DNA of 33,899 nucleotides from an uncultured Opitutales bacterium (lineage in GTDB: Bacteria > Verrucomicrobiota > Verrucomicrobiia > Opitutales > Intestinicryptomonadaceae): positions 1 to 33,899 of the forward strand of contig CALXQW010000039.1 in assembly GCA_944390805.1 (NCBI GenBank), in the 5' to 3' direction. The notes below the pieces were generated by a model. That model did no database searches. It was not told where the DNA came from and saw only the letters and a list, made by a program, of their open reading frames with translations. Both the position numbers and the translations under genes were made by a program. Of this stretch, positions 1 to 6,576 are shown piece by piece. Numbering within the stretch: the stretch's first letter is position 1; every line of letters starts with the position of its first letter.

Positions 1-1
1 C

Positions 2-754
2 CGTTACCGCCATGCAACCAAGCCGTATGACGAAGACACCGGCCTATATTACTACACATACCGCCATTACAATCCTGAAAGCGGTCGTTGGATCAATCGC
101 GATCCCATAGCAGAAGAAGGCGGTTTAAACCTCTATGTATTCTGCGTAAATAATGGTATAAATCTTTGGGATTTGTGGGGTAATTCGAAAGGCGAAAAAG
201 GTAAAAATAAACCGCCAACACCACCTACACTACCATCAAAGCCCACACCACCATCAGAGCCTACGCCACCATCAAAGCCTACGCCACCATCAAAGCCCAC
301 ACCACCCACTCCATCTAAAAAACCTAAATATTCATTTACATTAAGTGATCTCGGTATCTCTTATGGCGCTGATCTGTATTTGAATCCCTATGATTTTAAT
401 CTATTTGATGATCTTATATCGACCGATAGTGAGATAGGTCTTACATACGATTATAATATAGAAATAGATGAGAATAGTAATCTCACATTTAGTTCAAACG
501 GTGATTTCGGGATAAGTTTAGGAGTTGAAGTAGATTTCTCATTTGAATATGATTCATGGACTTTTGAATCAAATAATAAATTTAACATAACGGAAGAAAG
601 TATTAAAGCAGAAGGGAATGCTAGACTTTCTTATCAACTGAGTGAGAGTTCTTCTATTGGTGTAGAATTCTCTTATGGTGAGAAAAGAATAGAACATGGA
701 GGAAGTATTCCGTTCCGCATTGAAGCTGGCGCATTTTTTCAATATAAATTCTAA
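2..754 (+). CDS. RHS-repeat protein, C-terminal end (5' partial), with variable tip
   Basis: The reading frame is open from base 2, so the gene starts outside the window. The first ~57 residues carry the RHS-associated core signature: YDEDTGLYYY, then RHYNPESGRWINRDP, then GGLNLYVFCVNN, ending in DLWG where most RHS cores have DPxG. After this come a Lys/Gly linker and a proline-rich repeat (TPPSKP units), then a ~145-residue tip. The tip is rich in alternating hydrophobic/polar segments, predicted beta, and ends in FFQYKF with a terminal Phe, like the last strand of an outer-membrane barrel. RHS proteins are large secreted or surface polymorphic proteins whose C-terminal tips are exchanged and are often toxins; I recognise no toxin motif here. 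Codons become clearly AT-richer after the core, as expected for a swapped tip. The Sel1-repeat gene follows after 7 bp. Confidence 0.85.
   Translation, partial: RYRHATKPYDEDTGLYYYTYRHYNPESGRWINRDPIAEEGGLNLYVFCVNNGINLWDLWGNSKGEKGKNKPPTPPTLPSKPTPPSEPTPPSKPTPPSKPTPPTPSKKPKYSFTLSDLGISYGADLYLNPYDFNLFDDLISTDSEIGLTYDYNIEIDENSNLTFSSNGDFGISLGVEVDFSFEYDSWTFESNNKFNITEESIKAEGNARLSYQLSESSSIGVEFSYGEKRIEHGGSIPFRIEAGAFFQYKF
233..304 (+). repeat. Four tandem 18-bp units coding for a Pro-rich linker
   Basis: Four consecutive 18-bp units (233-250, 251-268, 269-286, 287-304) with consensus CCATCAAAGCCTACGCCA encode the hexapeptide PSKPTP. Units differ only at single bases. Similar residues continue on both sides (PPTPPTLPSKP before, TPPTPSKKPK after). 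The repeat lies exactly between the RHS core and the tip domain. It probably acts as an extended spacer and could vary in copy number by slippage or recombination. Confidence 0.9.
720..748 (+). promoter_or_regulatory. Possible internal promoter for the Sel1-repeat gene
   Basis: TTGAAG (720-725), a 17-bp spacer and TATAAA (743-748) lie inside the last codons of the RHS gene, 13 nt before the ATG at 762. This would let the downstream gene be made without the RHS protein, as expected of an immunity gene. The region is AT-rich, so a chance match is possible. Confidence 0.4.
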
Positions 755-761
755 TTAGATC

Positions 762-2000
762 ATGAAAAAAATTATAAGACTCTTAATATTATTAAATATA
801 TCGTTTCTGATTTCTACAGCAGTAGCAGAAAACGTACAAAAGTTGGATTCTAATCAGAGAAAACATATTCTCATTAAATATCTTGCAGGGAATACAAATG
901 AAAAGAGTTTTTATAAAGCTTTTCAATTATTGTTATCTGGGATCGATAATAATGACCCTGTTGCATTAAATGCCATGGGGCTTCTTTGTATAAGTGGTAC
1001 GGGCGATTATAGAAGTGTGGAAGAAGGATTAAGATATCTGGAGAGAGCTAAAGACTTAGGTTATATGAATGCATATGAAAATCTTGCTTTCATATATCGG
1101 ACAGGAATTCCTGGTGTAAAGAAAGATATTGATAAGGCTTATGATTATCTAATGGAAGCATCAAAAATGGGGTCTCTTTCTGCGAAATATGCATTAGGCC
1201 AGATATTTCTAGATGGTGAATTAGGTGAAAGAGATTTTAAGAAAGCCCAAGAATTCTTTGAGTCATCAATAGAACTTCCAGAATCAAAGTATTCTTTAGC
1301 AAAACTATTATTAAATTCTAATGATTTAAATGAATCAGTAAAAGATAGGGCGTTAAAACTCCTTTATGATTCAGCTGTGCAGGGAAATGCTAATGCGCAA
1401 TTTGAAATAGGGATGATGTATCTTGATGGTAAGAATTATCAAAAAAACGAAGGGCTAGGAGTTGATTTCTTAAAACAGTCTTCGCGTGCAGGTAATAAAT
1501 ATGCTACAGAAGAGTTGATGTCGTATTTCTCTAAACATCAAGATAAGGCTTCTATACAAGATATTGAAGATCTTCTATCTAGAATGAAAGATTACGATCC
1601 GATAAAAGCTGAGGTAACATCGGGAGAGATTTACTATAGACAATTATTTAATATATCCAATAAAAAGAAAGAGGGATTTGAAAAATTATTAAGTACCGCA
1701 AAATCAGGGAATCCTGTGGCTCAACGTAATTTGGGGATTATGTACTATAATGGAGATCCAGATATAGATATTGAAAAAGACGAAGAACGTGCTTTTGATA
1801 TGTTTTTACATTCTGCTATACAAGGAGATCCTCAATCGCAATATCTTCTGGGGGCGATGTATTATAAAGGTGCAATGAATAATAAAACAGGTTGGTATCT
1901 CCCCATGAATCTGGAACAAGGTCATTTTTGGATAAAAAAATCAGCTGATAATGGGTATCCAAAAGCAAAGGCTGCACTTAAGTTAAGGCGTAAAAAATAA
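762..2000 (+). CDS. Secreted Sel1-like repeat protein, candidate partner/immunity of the RHS tip
   Basis: A 412-residue protein with a clear Sec signal peptide (KK, hydrophobic core, AVA cleavage near residue 22). The rest is a string of Sel1-type helical repeats, seen as A..LG.MY..G....D...A......A..G...A. Clear units occur around residues 67-110, 140-170, 205-245 and 315-400 (AQRNLGIMYYNG, SQYLLGAMYYKG). Such alpha-solenoids bind other proteins. The start follows the RHS stop by 7 bp, with no Shine-Dalgarno, and both genes share the same AT-rich codon use, unlike the rest of the window. Sel1-repeat proteins are known as immunity partners of some type VI lipase effectors. Immunity here is an inference from position, export and composition; a general periplasmic scaffold role is the alternative. 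Confidence 0.75.
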   Translation: MKKIIRLLILLNISFLISTAVAENVQKLDSNQRKHILIKYLAGNTNEKSFYKAFQLLLSGIDNNDPVALNAMGLLCISGTGDYRSVEEGLRYLERAKDLGYMNAYENLAFIYRTGIPGVKKDIDKAYDYLMEASKMGSLSAKYALGQIFLDGELGERDFKKAQEFFESSIELPESKYSLAKLLLNSNDLNESVKDRALKLLYDSAVQGNANAQFEIGMMYLDGKNYQKNEGLGVDFLKQSSRAGNKYATEELMSYFSKHQDKASIQDIEDLLSRMKDYDPIKAEVTSGEIYYRQLFNISNKKKEGFEKLLSTAKSGNPVAQRNLGIMYYNGDPDIDIEKDEERAFDMFLHSAIQGDPQSQYLLGAMYYKGAMNNKTGWYLPMNLEQGHFWIKKSADNGYPKAKAALKLRRKK

Positions 2001-2281
2001 TAGTAATCTCACTTATATAATAACTCACTAGATTTAATTTATATTTAAAACATGGATAATTCATATAAGTATCTTGATGATGATTGATTTCATGTATAAT
2101 ATACGGATTAGAGAATATTCTTCAAATGTGAATATGCTATACCGATATGATATTATAATTGTAGTAAAATGTGTTAAGACATTATTAGGTAAATAACTTG
2201 ACTTAGTTTTAGTATAATGAAATTTCCCGAATATAAACCTTTGGGGCTATTTTATAGATCAAAAAACTCTTACTGTTTTTA
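2001..2281. other. AT-rich non-coding gap
   Basis: Very AT-rich spacer between the Sel1 gene and the convergent oxidoreductase gene. It holds several TATAAT-like strings (about 2095 and 2213), but none has a convincing -35 at proper distance together with a gene downstream. The longest ATG-initiated frame noticed on the plus strand is 21 codons (2217-2282). It may be the scar of earlier RHS-tip cassettes. I see no RNA gene or insertion sequence. Confidence 0.4.
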
Positions 2282-2317
2282 ATAAAAAATATGCGCACAG
2301 ATATTCTGTGCGCATAT
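2282..2317 (-). terminator. Rho-independent terminator of the Tat-enzyme operon
   Basis: Perfect 12-bp stem, ATATGCGCACAG (2289-2300) against CTGTGCGCATAT (2306-2317), with a 5-nt loop. Read on the minus strand it is followed by a T-rich run. It sits 22 bp beyond the stop of the oxidoreductase gene. Confidence 0.85.
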
Positions 2318-2338
2318 CGATTATATGAAAAGGAATTC

Positions 2339-3643
2339 TTATGAAAGTTGGTACTCGCCAGGTATCGGTATGCCGTCTACAGGCTTCTTCCCAAATTTGC
2401 ATTCGGCTGGCAGATAGTTCTTTTGCGATTTCGCCAAAAGCCAATCGTACTTAAATGCTCGCCCGGCGTAGGCGCTCTCTCTCCCGGCTATTGCCATTAC
2501 GGTGGAATCGGCAAGTTCCCTTATCATGTTCTTTTGTTTGCCGCTCCTTATGGCCTCTATGAGCACTCTGTGTTCTTCCTCAAGGCACTGCGGCAAATCT
2601 TTCTGCGGCATCTCCCAAAGCGTCTTCCCGTCGTTGTCTATTATCCGCTGCCTCTGCAGGCTTAACTCAAGCGTGCCCTTCGTCCCCATGAATTTCTCCT
2701 GCACCATCTCTTGCGCACCGGTCTCGCGACGACTATAACTATAGCAGTGAAGATTGTTTCCAAAATCAAAATCAACCGCAAAATGGCTGAATCTATTGCC
2801 CATCTGCGGAACTGGTAAATCCCATCTGCGACCACCAAGACCATTTACCATGATGGGCTTCTTGTCCAATCCCCATAATATTATGTCCAAATTGTGCACA
2901 TGCTGCTCCACATAGCAGTCGCCAGAGGCCCATGTGAATATAAACCAGTTCCTTACCTGATACTCCATGCTCTCCGGATCAGGATTTTGCAAACGCATCT
3001 TCTGTATGAAAAACTTGGAATTTAACCATACCGCCTGAGTGCTTGTTATATCGCCAAGCTCTCCAGCCTTCATGCGCTCTATGCCCTCCATGTAGCCTTT
3101 GTGGAATCTGCGCTGTATGCCGCCAATGACAGATAATCCTTTCTTGTCGGCTAGATCGGCGCATTCGTAAAGCTGTCTGGCCCCAACTGCGTCCACAGCG
3201 CCTGGCTTCTCTATGAATACATGCTTCCCTGCCTCAAGGCACGCCTTTAAATGCATGGGCCTGAATACGGGCGGTGTTGCGTGTATTACAAGGTCTACAT
3301 CGGTCTGCAAAAGCTGCTTGTAGGCGTCCCAACCTGTAAATATCATCTCTTTCTTTACGTTAAAACAGTCGGCAGGCAGAGGTTTTGTCTTGTTGTTCTT
3401 GTAAGACTCAAACCTGCTCAAAGCGTAGTCTATCCTGTCCGGAAACAAATCTGCAAGTGCCACTATCTCTACATTCCTATCGGCGTTTATCATGTCGCGC
3501 ACTGCCGCTATGCCGCGCCCGCTGCACCCAATCACGCCGACTTTTAATTTGTCTGATCCCTTTGCTGCCGCAAATGAGTATTTCGGAAGCGCAGCATACG
3601 CGCTTGCTACAGCCGCCGCCTTAAGCATATCTCTTCTATTCAT
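2339..3643 (-). CDS. Tat-exported Gfo/Idh/MocA family oxidoreductase
   Basis: A 434-residue protein. The N-terminus has a twin-arginine signal (NRRDMLKAAAVA, residues 2-13, then SFAAA), so it folds with its cofactor and is exported to the periplasm. A Rossmann motif GVIGCSGRG is at 36-44, the family motif EKPG at 145-148, and a catalytic-type segment ending in HVHNLD at about 248-253. These enzymes oxidise or reduce sugars with tightly bound NAD(P). The start at 3643 is preceded by AGGGGA. It is the second gene of a leftward operon, 39 bp after the TIM-barrel gene, and is closed by a strong terminator. The pairing suggests periplasmic formation and processing of a keto-sugar or keto-glycoside. 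The substrate cannot be read from sequence. Confidence 0.88.
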   Translation of the reverse strand: MNRRDMLKAAAVASAYAALPKYSFAAAKGSDKLKVGVIGCSGRGIAAVRDMINADRNVEIVALADLFPDRIDYALSRFESYKNNKTKPLPADCFNVKKEMIFTGWDAYKQLLQTDVDLVIHATPPVFRPMHLKACLEAGKHVFIEKPGAVDAVGARQLYECADLADKKGLSVIGGIQRRFHKGYMEGIERMKAGELGDITSTQAVWLNSKFFIQKMRLQNPDPESMEYQVRNWFIFTWASGDCYVEQHVHNLDIILWGLDKKPIMVNGLGGRRWDLPVPQMGNRFSHFAVDFDFGNNLHCYSYSRRETGAQEMVQEKFMGTKGTLELSLQRQRIIDNDGKTLWEMPQKDLPQCLEEEHRVLIEAIRSGKQKNMIRELADSTVMAIAGRESAYAGRAFKYDWLLAKSQKNYLPAECKFGKKPVDGIPIPGEYQLS

Positions 3644-3682
3644 AATATAATCCCCTATCTTTAATGTTAAAATTGTCTGTCC

Positions 3683-4687
3683 CTATACGGCAAGTTTGTC
3701 GAACTCGCGGAAGGTCTTCATTATCTTTATGTCTGTTTCCTTATCCTGACGGCTCTGTTTGAATTCAAAACCAAGAAATCCGCGGTATCCCTTTTTCCAA
3801 ATCTTTGAGAGCAGGGCAGGGTAGTCTATATCTCCCGTACCAGGCTCCTCTCTTGTGGGACTGTCGGATATGTGATAGGCTCCTATGTAATCCCAAGCCG
3901 TATCCAAAGAATCCAAAGAACCTGTCTGCATCTTCTCATGGAAGAAATCGTACATAAGCTTGCAATGCGGATTGTCTACGGCCTTACATATCTCCAGCCC
4001 CTTTTGCATTGTAGAAAAATATATATTCGGGTGCGACTTCAAATTTAACGGCTCTATGAGCATCGTAAACCCGTTCTTTTCGCACAAATCTGCGCAGAAT
4101 TTGATGTTCTCCAAAACATTCTTATACTGCTCCTGCTCAGAAAGGCCTTCGGCATTCTGTCCGGCTCCTATTATAAAGGTTTTGCCGTGTATGCGCCTGA
4201 GCATCTCAAAAACTTTTTCCAACTCCGACTTCAAATATTCGCGTATTTCCGCTTTGCCCATAAGATGTGGCTTCTTGCCCTTTGGTGCCGGCACGACATT
4301 CGCGGTCATCATTGGCGCGTATTTTTCATTCATCGCGCTTTGTGCACCCATCTCAAGCCCGTACTTTTCCACCGCGGCTCCTATCGCGTCCATAAGCTTC
4401 TTATCGCTATTTTGTGAACAGCACCCCTCTACTGCGGTAAATCCATTGTCGTAATAAAACTTTATCCTATCGAGCGTTCCACCAGGGCAGCTTGTCTTGA
4501 ATATCCCCATTGCGGCTCTCGGAGAAAACTTCATCTTAAAAGGACTATTTACGCCAGAAAGCAAGGGGGCCGACTTCTCCGGCAATAATTTACCTTGTCC
4601 AACATTTGCCATTAAAGTTTGCCTACCCGCAATAATGCTTGCAGCAAACAATCCAAGGCTTCTACCGATAAATTCTCTCCTCTGCAT
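3683..4687 (-). CDS. Tat-exported sugar isomerase/epimerase-type TIM barrel
   Basis: A 334-residue protein with a twin-arginine signal (MQRREFIGRSLGLF, then a hydrophobic stretch to about residue 27). The rest is a xylose isomerase-like TIM barrel of the hydroxypyruvate isomerase/AP-endonuclease-2 type. Candidate metal ligands are in the expected order: E212 (IEPLN), D247 (YDFFH), H272 (YHISDS) and E308 (GFEF). Their spacing resembles that of hydroxypyruvate isomerases. Such barrels isomerise or epimerise sugars, and some cleave 3-keto-glycosides by elimination. As first gene of an operon with a Tat-exported Gfo/Idh oxidoreductase, an isomerase or lyase step on an oxidised sugar in the periplasm is the likely job. 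An AGGAG/AAGG ribosome-binding site precedes the ATG at 4687. Confidence 0.87.
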   Translation of the reverse strand: MQRREFIGRSLGLFAASIIAGRQTLMANVGQGKLLPEKSAPLLSGVNSPFKMKFSPRAAMGIFKTSCPGGTLDRIKFYYDNGFTAVEGCCSQNSDKKLMDAIGAAVEKYGLEMGAQSAMNEKYAPMMTANVVPAPKGKKPHLMGKAEIREYLKSELEKVFEMLRRIHGKTFIIGAGQNAEGLSEQEQYKNVLENIKFCADLCEKNGFTMLIEPLNLKSHPNIYFSTMQKGLEICKAVDNPHCKLMYDFFHEKMQTGSLDSLDTAWDYIGAYHISDSPTREEPGTGDIDYPALLSKIWKKGYRGFLGFEFKQSRQDKETDIKIMKTFREFDKLAV

Positions 4688-4720
4688 TTTTTCCTTTCTC
4701 CTCTATCAAATATGAGTTCC

Positions 4721-4732
4721 TCAATCGATTGA
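4721..4732. promoter_or_regulatory. Palindromic operator, LacI-family-like
   Basis: Perfect 12-bp palindrome TCAATCGATTGA with a central CG, 33 bp before the start of the TIM-barrel gene and just downstream of its putative promoter. Central-CG palindromes of this form are typical LacI-family operators in sugar catabolic clusters. No LacI-type gene lies in the window, so the regulator would be encoded elsewhere. Confidence 0.6.
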
Positions 4733-4738
4733 AATAAA

Positions 4739-4766
4739 GAAATACCCCTAAATATGCTTTAGTCAA
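4739..4766 (-). promoter_or_regulatory. Putative promoter of the Tat-enzyme operon
   Basis: On the minus strand TTGACT (4766-4761), a 16-bp spacer and TATTTC (4744-4739) lie 51 bp upstream of the start codon. The palindrome at 4721-4732 falls at about the transcription start, where a bound repressor would block initiation. The -10 match is weak. Confidence 0.45.
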
Positions 4767-4880
4767 GAAAATTTTTCCTTCATCCTTATTTGCTTTTTGA
4801 CACCAGCTCTATTCTTGCGGACTTAATTTTATTTCTGCATATAATTCTACAACCCCATAATAATAAAATTTGTATATAAA

Positions 4881-4912
4881 TAAAAAACGGCGCGGAAAAC
4901 TATTCCGCGCCG
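4881..4912 (-). terminator. Rho-independent terminator of the phosphofructokinase gene
   Basis: Perfect 10-bp stem, CGGCGCGGAA (4888-4897) with TTCCGCGCCG (4903-4912), and a 5-nt loop. On the minus strand it is followed by TTTTTTA. It sits 26 bp past the stop codon at 4939. Confidence 0.9.
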
Positions 4913-4938
4913 ACTTTTAGGATTCTATTAGCCTTTTT

Positions 4939-6138
4939 TTACTTCTGGCCTATCTCCTTGAGCATCTCCTGGAACCAGTCGAAATTCACATTGAAAGGCT
5001 TTCCGCCCTTAATGCGCTCAAATTCGATCGCCCTGAGAATGTCTCCCTTGTCTTCATCGTGCCCAATTACGCCGCCTTCTCTGCGGAGGGCGCATTCCAC
5101 TGCCAAATCTGTGCAGCTCTTTATCAGGCGCTGATCCTGCATATTGGCCGCCGCTGCGCGCGCAAAGTATCCGCTCTTTTGCACAAGAACTTTCTCCGCA
5201 CCTATCATGTCGGCAAACTGCTTGCCAAACCACTTTCCAGGATTTACCGCATCAAGCTTTACATGCCCGAATGCGTCTCGCGGTACTTCCTGCCCGTTTG
5301 CTTCCATCTCCTTTACTATGGTCTCAACTCCAGCACCCTCCGATATGAAGATGTTTACGCAGTCGAGCCTATCCATAATCTCTTTCAAGCGAGCGGCTTC
5401 TGCCTTAATATCCAACGCAAGCTCCGGTATATATATGGCGTGAACATCGCGAGCCTCTTTGCTTAAGCCAAGCTCAGGTATGAACTTCTCTGCCTTGAGT
5501 ATCTCTCTATATTTGGCCGCTGTAGCTGCCGTAAGCCAGCCGCAGTTTCTGCCCATTACCTCGTGAATTATTAGCATTCTCGGGTTTGCGGTAGACTCGC
5601 TTACAACATTTCTGAAATATAAAGCGCCCTGTTCGGCGGCTGTCCATGCTCCCAGACTCTGGCGTATGGGATATACGTCGTTATCTATTGTCTTTGGCAA
5701 ACCGATTACGGTGAGCTCGTAATTGTTTTCTTTCAAAAACTTTGCAAGGTCGGCTGCGGCAGTGTTGGTGTCGTCTCCGCCTATTGTGTGCAAAATGTCA
5801 ACCCCGTCCTTAACGAGCTGGTCGGCTGCAACTTTCTGGGGATCTTGTCCCTCTTTTACCAAACCTCTCTTTACGCAGTCTTTTACGTTTGTCAGCTTCA
5901 CTCTGGAATTTCCTATGGGAGAGCCTCCAAAGTTCTGCAGAATTGCCGCATTCGCGCGGATTTCAGGCGTAACCTTTATGCTCTGCCCTAGAAGCAAACC
6001 CTTGTATCCACTCTTGTAGCAGATAATCTCTATAGAGGGGTCTATCTCCGTGTAGCGTTCTATTAGACCGCCTATTGCGCTTGAAAGGCAGGGAGCCAGG
6101 CCGCCCGCCGTTAATATGCCGACTTTTTTGGGTTTCAT
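4939..6138 (-). CDS. pfp: Diphosphate-dependent 6-phosphofructokinase
   Basis: A 399-residue phosphofructokinase that phosphorylates fructose 6-phosphate in glycolysis. It has GGDD at 120-123, where the second Asp replaces the Gly of ATP-dependent enzymes, and PKTIDND at 148-154 with the Lys typical of pyrophosphate users. GRNCGWL follows near residue 200. These residues mark a PPi-dependent, potentially reversible enzyme. The length fits the compact PPi-PFK group. It is a single-gene unit: a promoter-like pair ends 7 nt before the ATG and a strong terminator follows the stop. There is no Shine-Dalgarno sequence before the start, in line with a leaderless message. Confidence 0.93.
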   Translation of the reverse strand: MKPKKVGILTAGGLAPCLSSAIGGLIERYTEIDPSIEIICYKSGYKGLLLGQSIKVTPEIRANAAILQNFGGSPIGNSRVKLTNVKDCVKRGLVKEGQDPQKVAADQLVKDGVDILHTIGGDDTNTAAADLAKFLKENNYELTVIGLPKTIDNDVYPIRQSLGAWTAAEQGALYFRNVVSESTANPRMLIIHEVMGRNCGWLTAATAAKYREILKAEKFIPELGLSKEARDVHAIYIPELALDIKAEAARLKEIMDRLDCVNIFISEGAGVETIVKEMEANGQEVPRDAFGHVKLDAVNPGKWFGKQFADMIGAEKVLVQKSGYFARAAAANMQDQRLIKSCTDLAVECALRREGGVIGHDEDKGDILRAIEFERIKGGKPFNVNFDWFQEMLKEIGQK

Positions 6139-6145
6139 AATCTTT

Positions 6146-6173
6146 TTATTATTAAAATATTTGAACCATCCAA
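6146..6173 (-). promoter_or_regulatory. Putative pfp promoter, leaderless spacing
   Basis: On the minus strand TTGGAT (6173-6168), a 16-bp spacer and TAATAA (6151-6146), then 7 nt to the ATG at 6138. Transcription would begin at or next to the start codon. Confidence 0.5.
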
Positions 6174-6181
6174 TTTATTTG

Positions 6182-6195
6182 GAAACGATAGTTTC
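6182..6195. promoter_or_regulatory. Inverted repeat upstream of pfp
   Basis: GAAAC-GATA-GTTTC, two 5-bp arms around 4 bp, sits 8 bp upstream of the pfp -35 element. This is a fitting place for an activator or repressor site, but the arms are short. Confidence 0.3.
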
Positions 6196-6576
6196 GCAAG
6201 TATAAAAAGATAATCATGTGCTATCTTTTCCCTATCTTGTTATTGTATCATAGAGTATCTTGGCAAGATGCTAATGCTCTATCTTACTAACTGCAAATTC
6301 TTCTCTTATATTATATTCTTTATTAAATAGGAATATTATATTAAGATATTGTATGTTTTTTTGATTCTTAGATTATCTCTTTGCATCTTATTTATTTTAT
6401 CAAACTGCGCATATTTTACCTGCTTTTATAACTATGCTCATTAAAAATGTCTTATTGCTTGATTTTTTTATAGATGTGCAATAATTTAAAAAATGTCTCG
6501 AGAAGAAAATATGTTACTATTCTTCAAAGAGCAAAACCCCACCTGCAACAGATAAAAGCTCTTTGCTATTACTACA
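6196..6576. other. Gap between divergent pfp and the giant secreted-protein gene
   Basis: AT-rich, no gene seen. It contains an 8-bp inverted repeat AAAAGATA/TATCTTTT (6205-6212 and 6222-6229) and further TATCTT copies at about 6233, 6256 and 6280. ATCTTGGCAAGAT (6257-6269) is a palindrome around one central base. Near the right end CAAAGAGC (6525-6532) pairs perfectly with GCTCTTTG (6558-6565). That hairpin would lie in the 5' leader and end 11 nt before the ATG at 6577. I find no convincing promoter for the rightward gene. Confidence 0.4.

Noticed and set aside
2217..2282. Short 21-codon frame (starting MKFPEYKP) behind a TATAAT-like string
   Set aside because: Too short, no neighbour to pair with, and the -35 to -10 spacing is only 9 bp; AT-rich chance is more likely.
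6205..6285. TATCTT repeats near pfp as a possible repeat array
   Set aside because: Units are only 6-7 bp with irregular spacing in AT-rich DNA; not enough for a CRISPR or defined iteron array.
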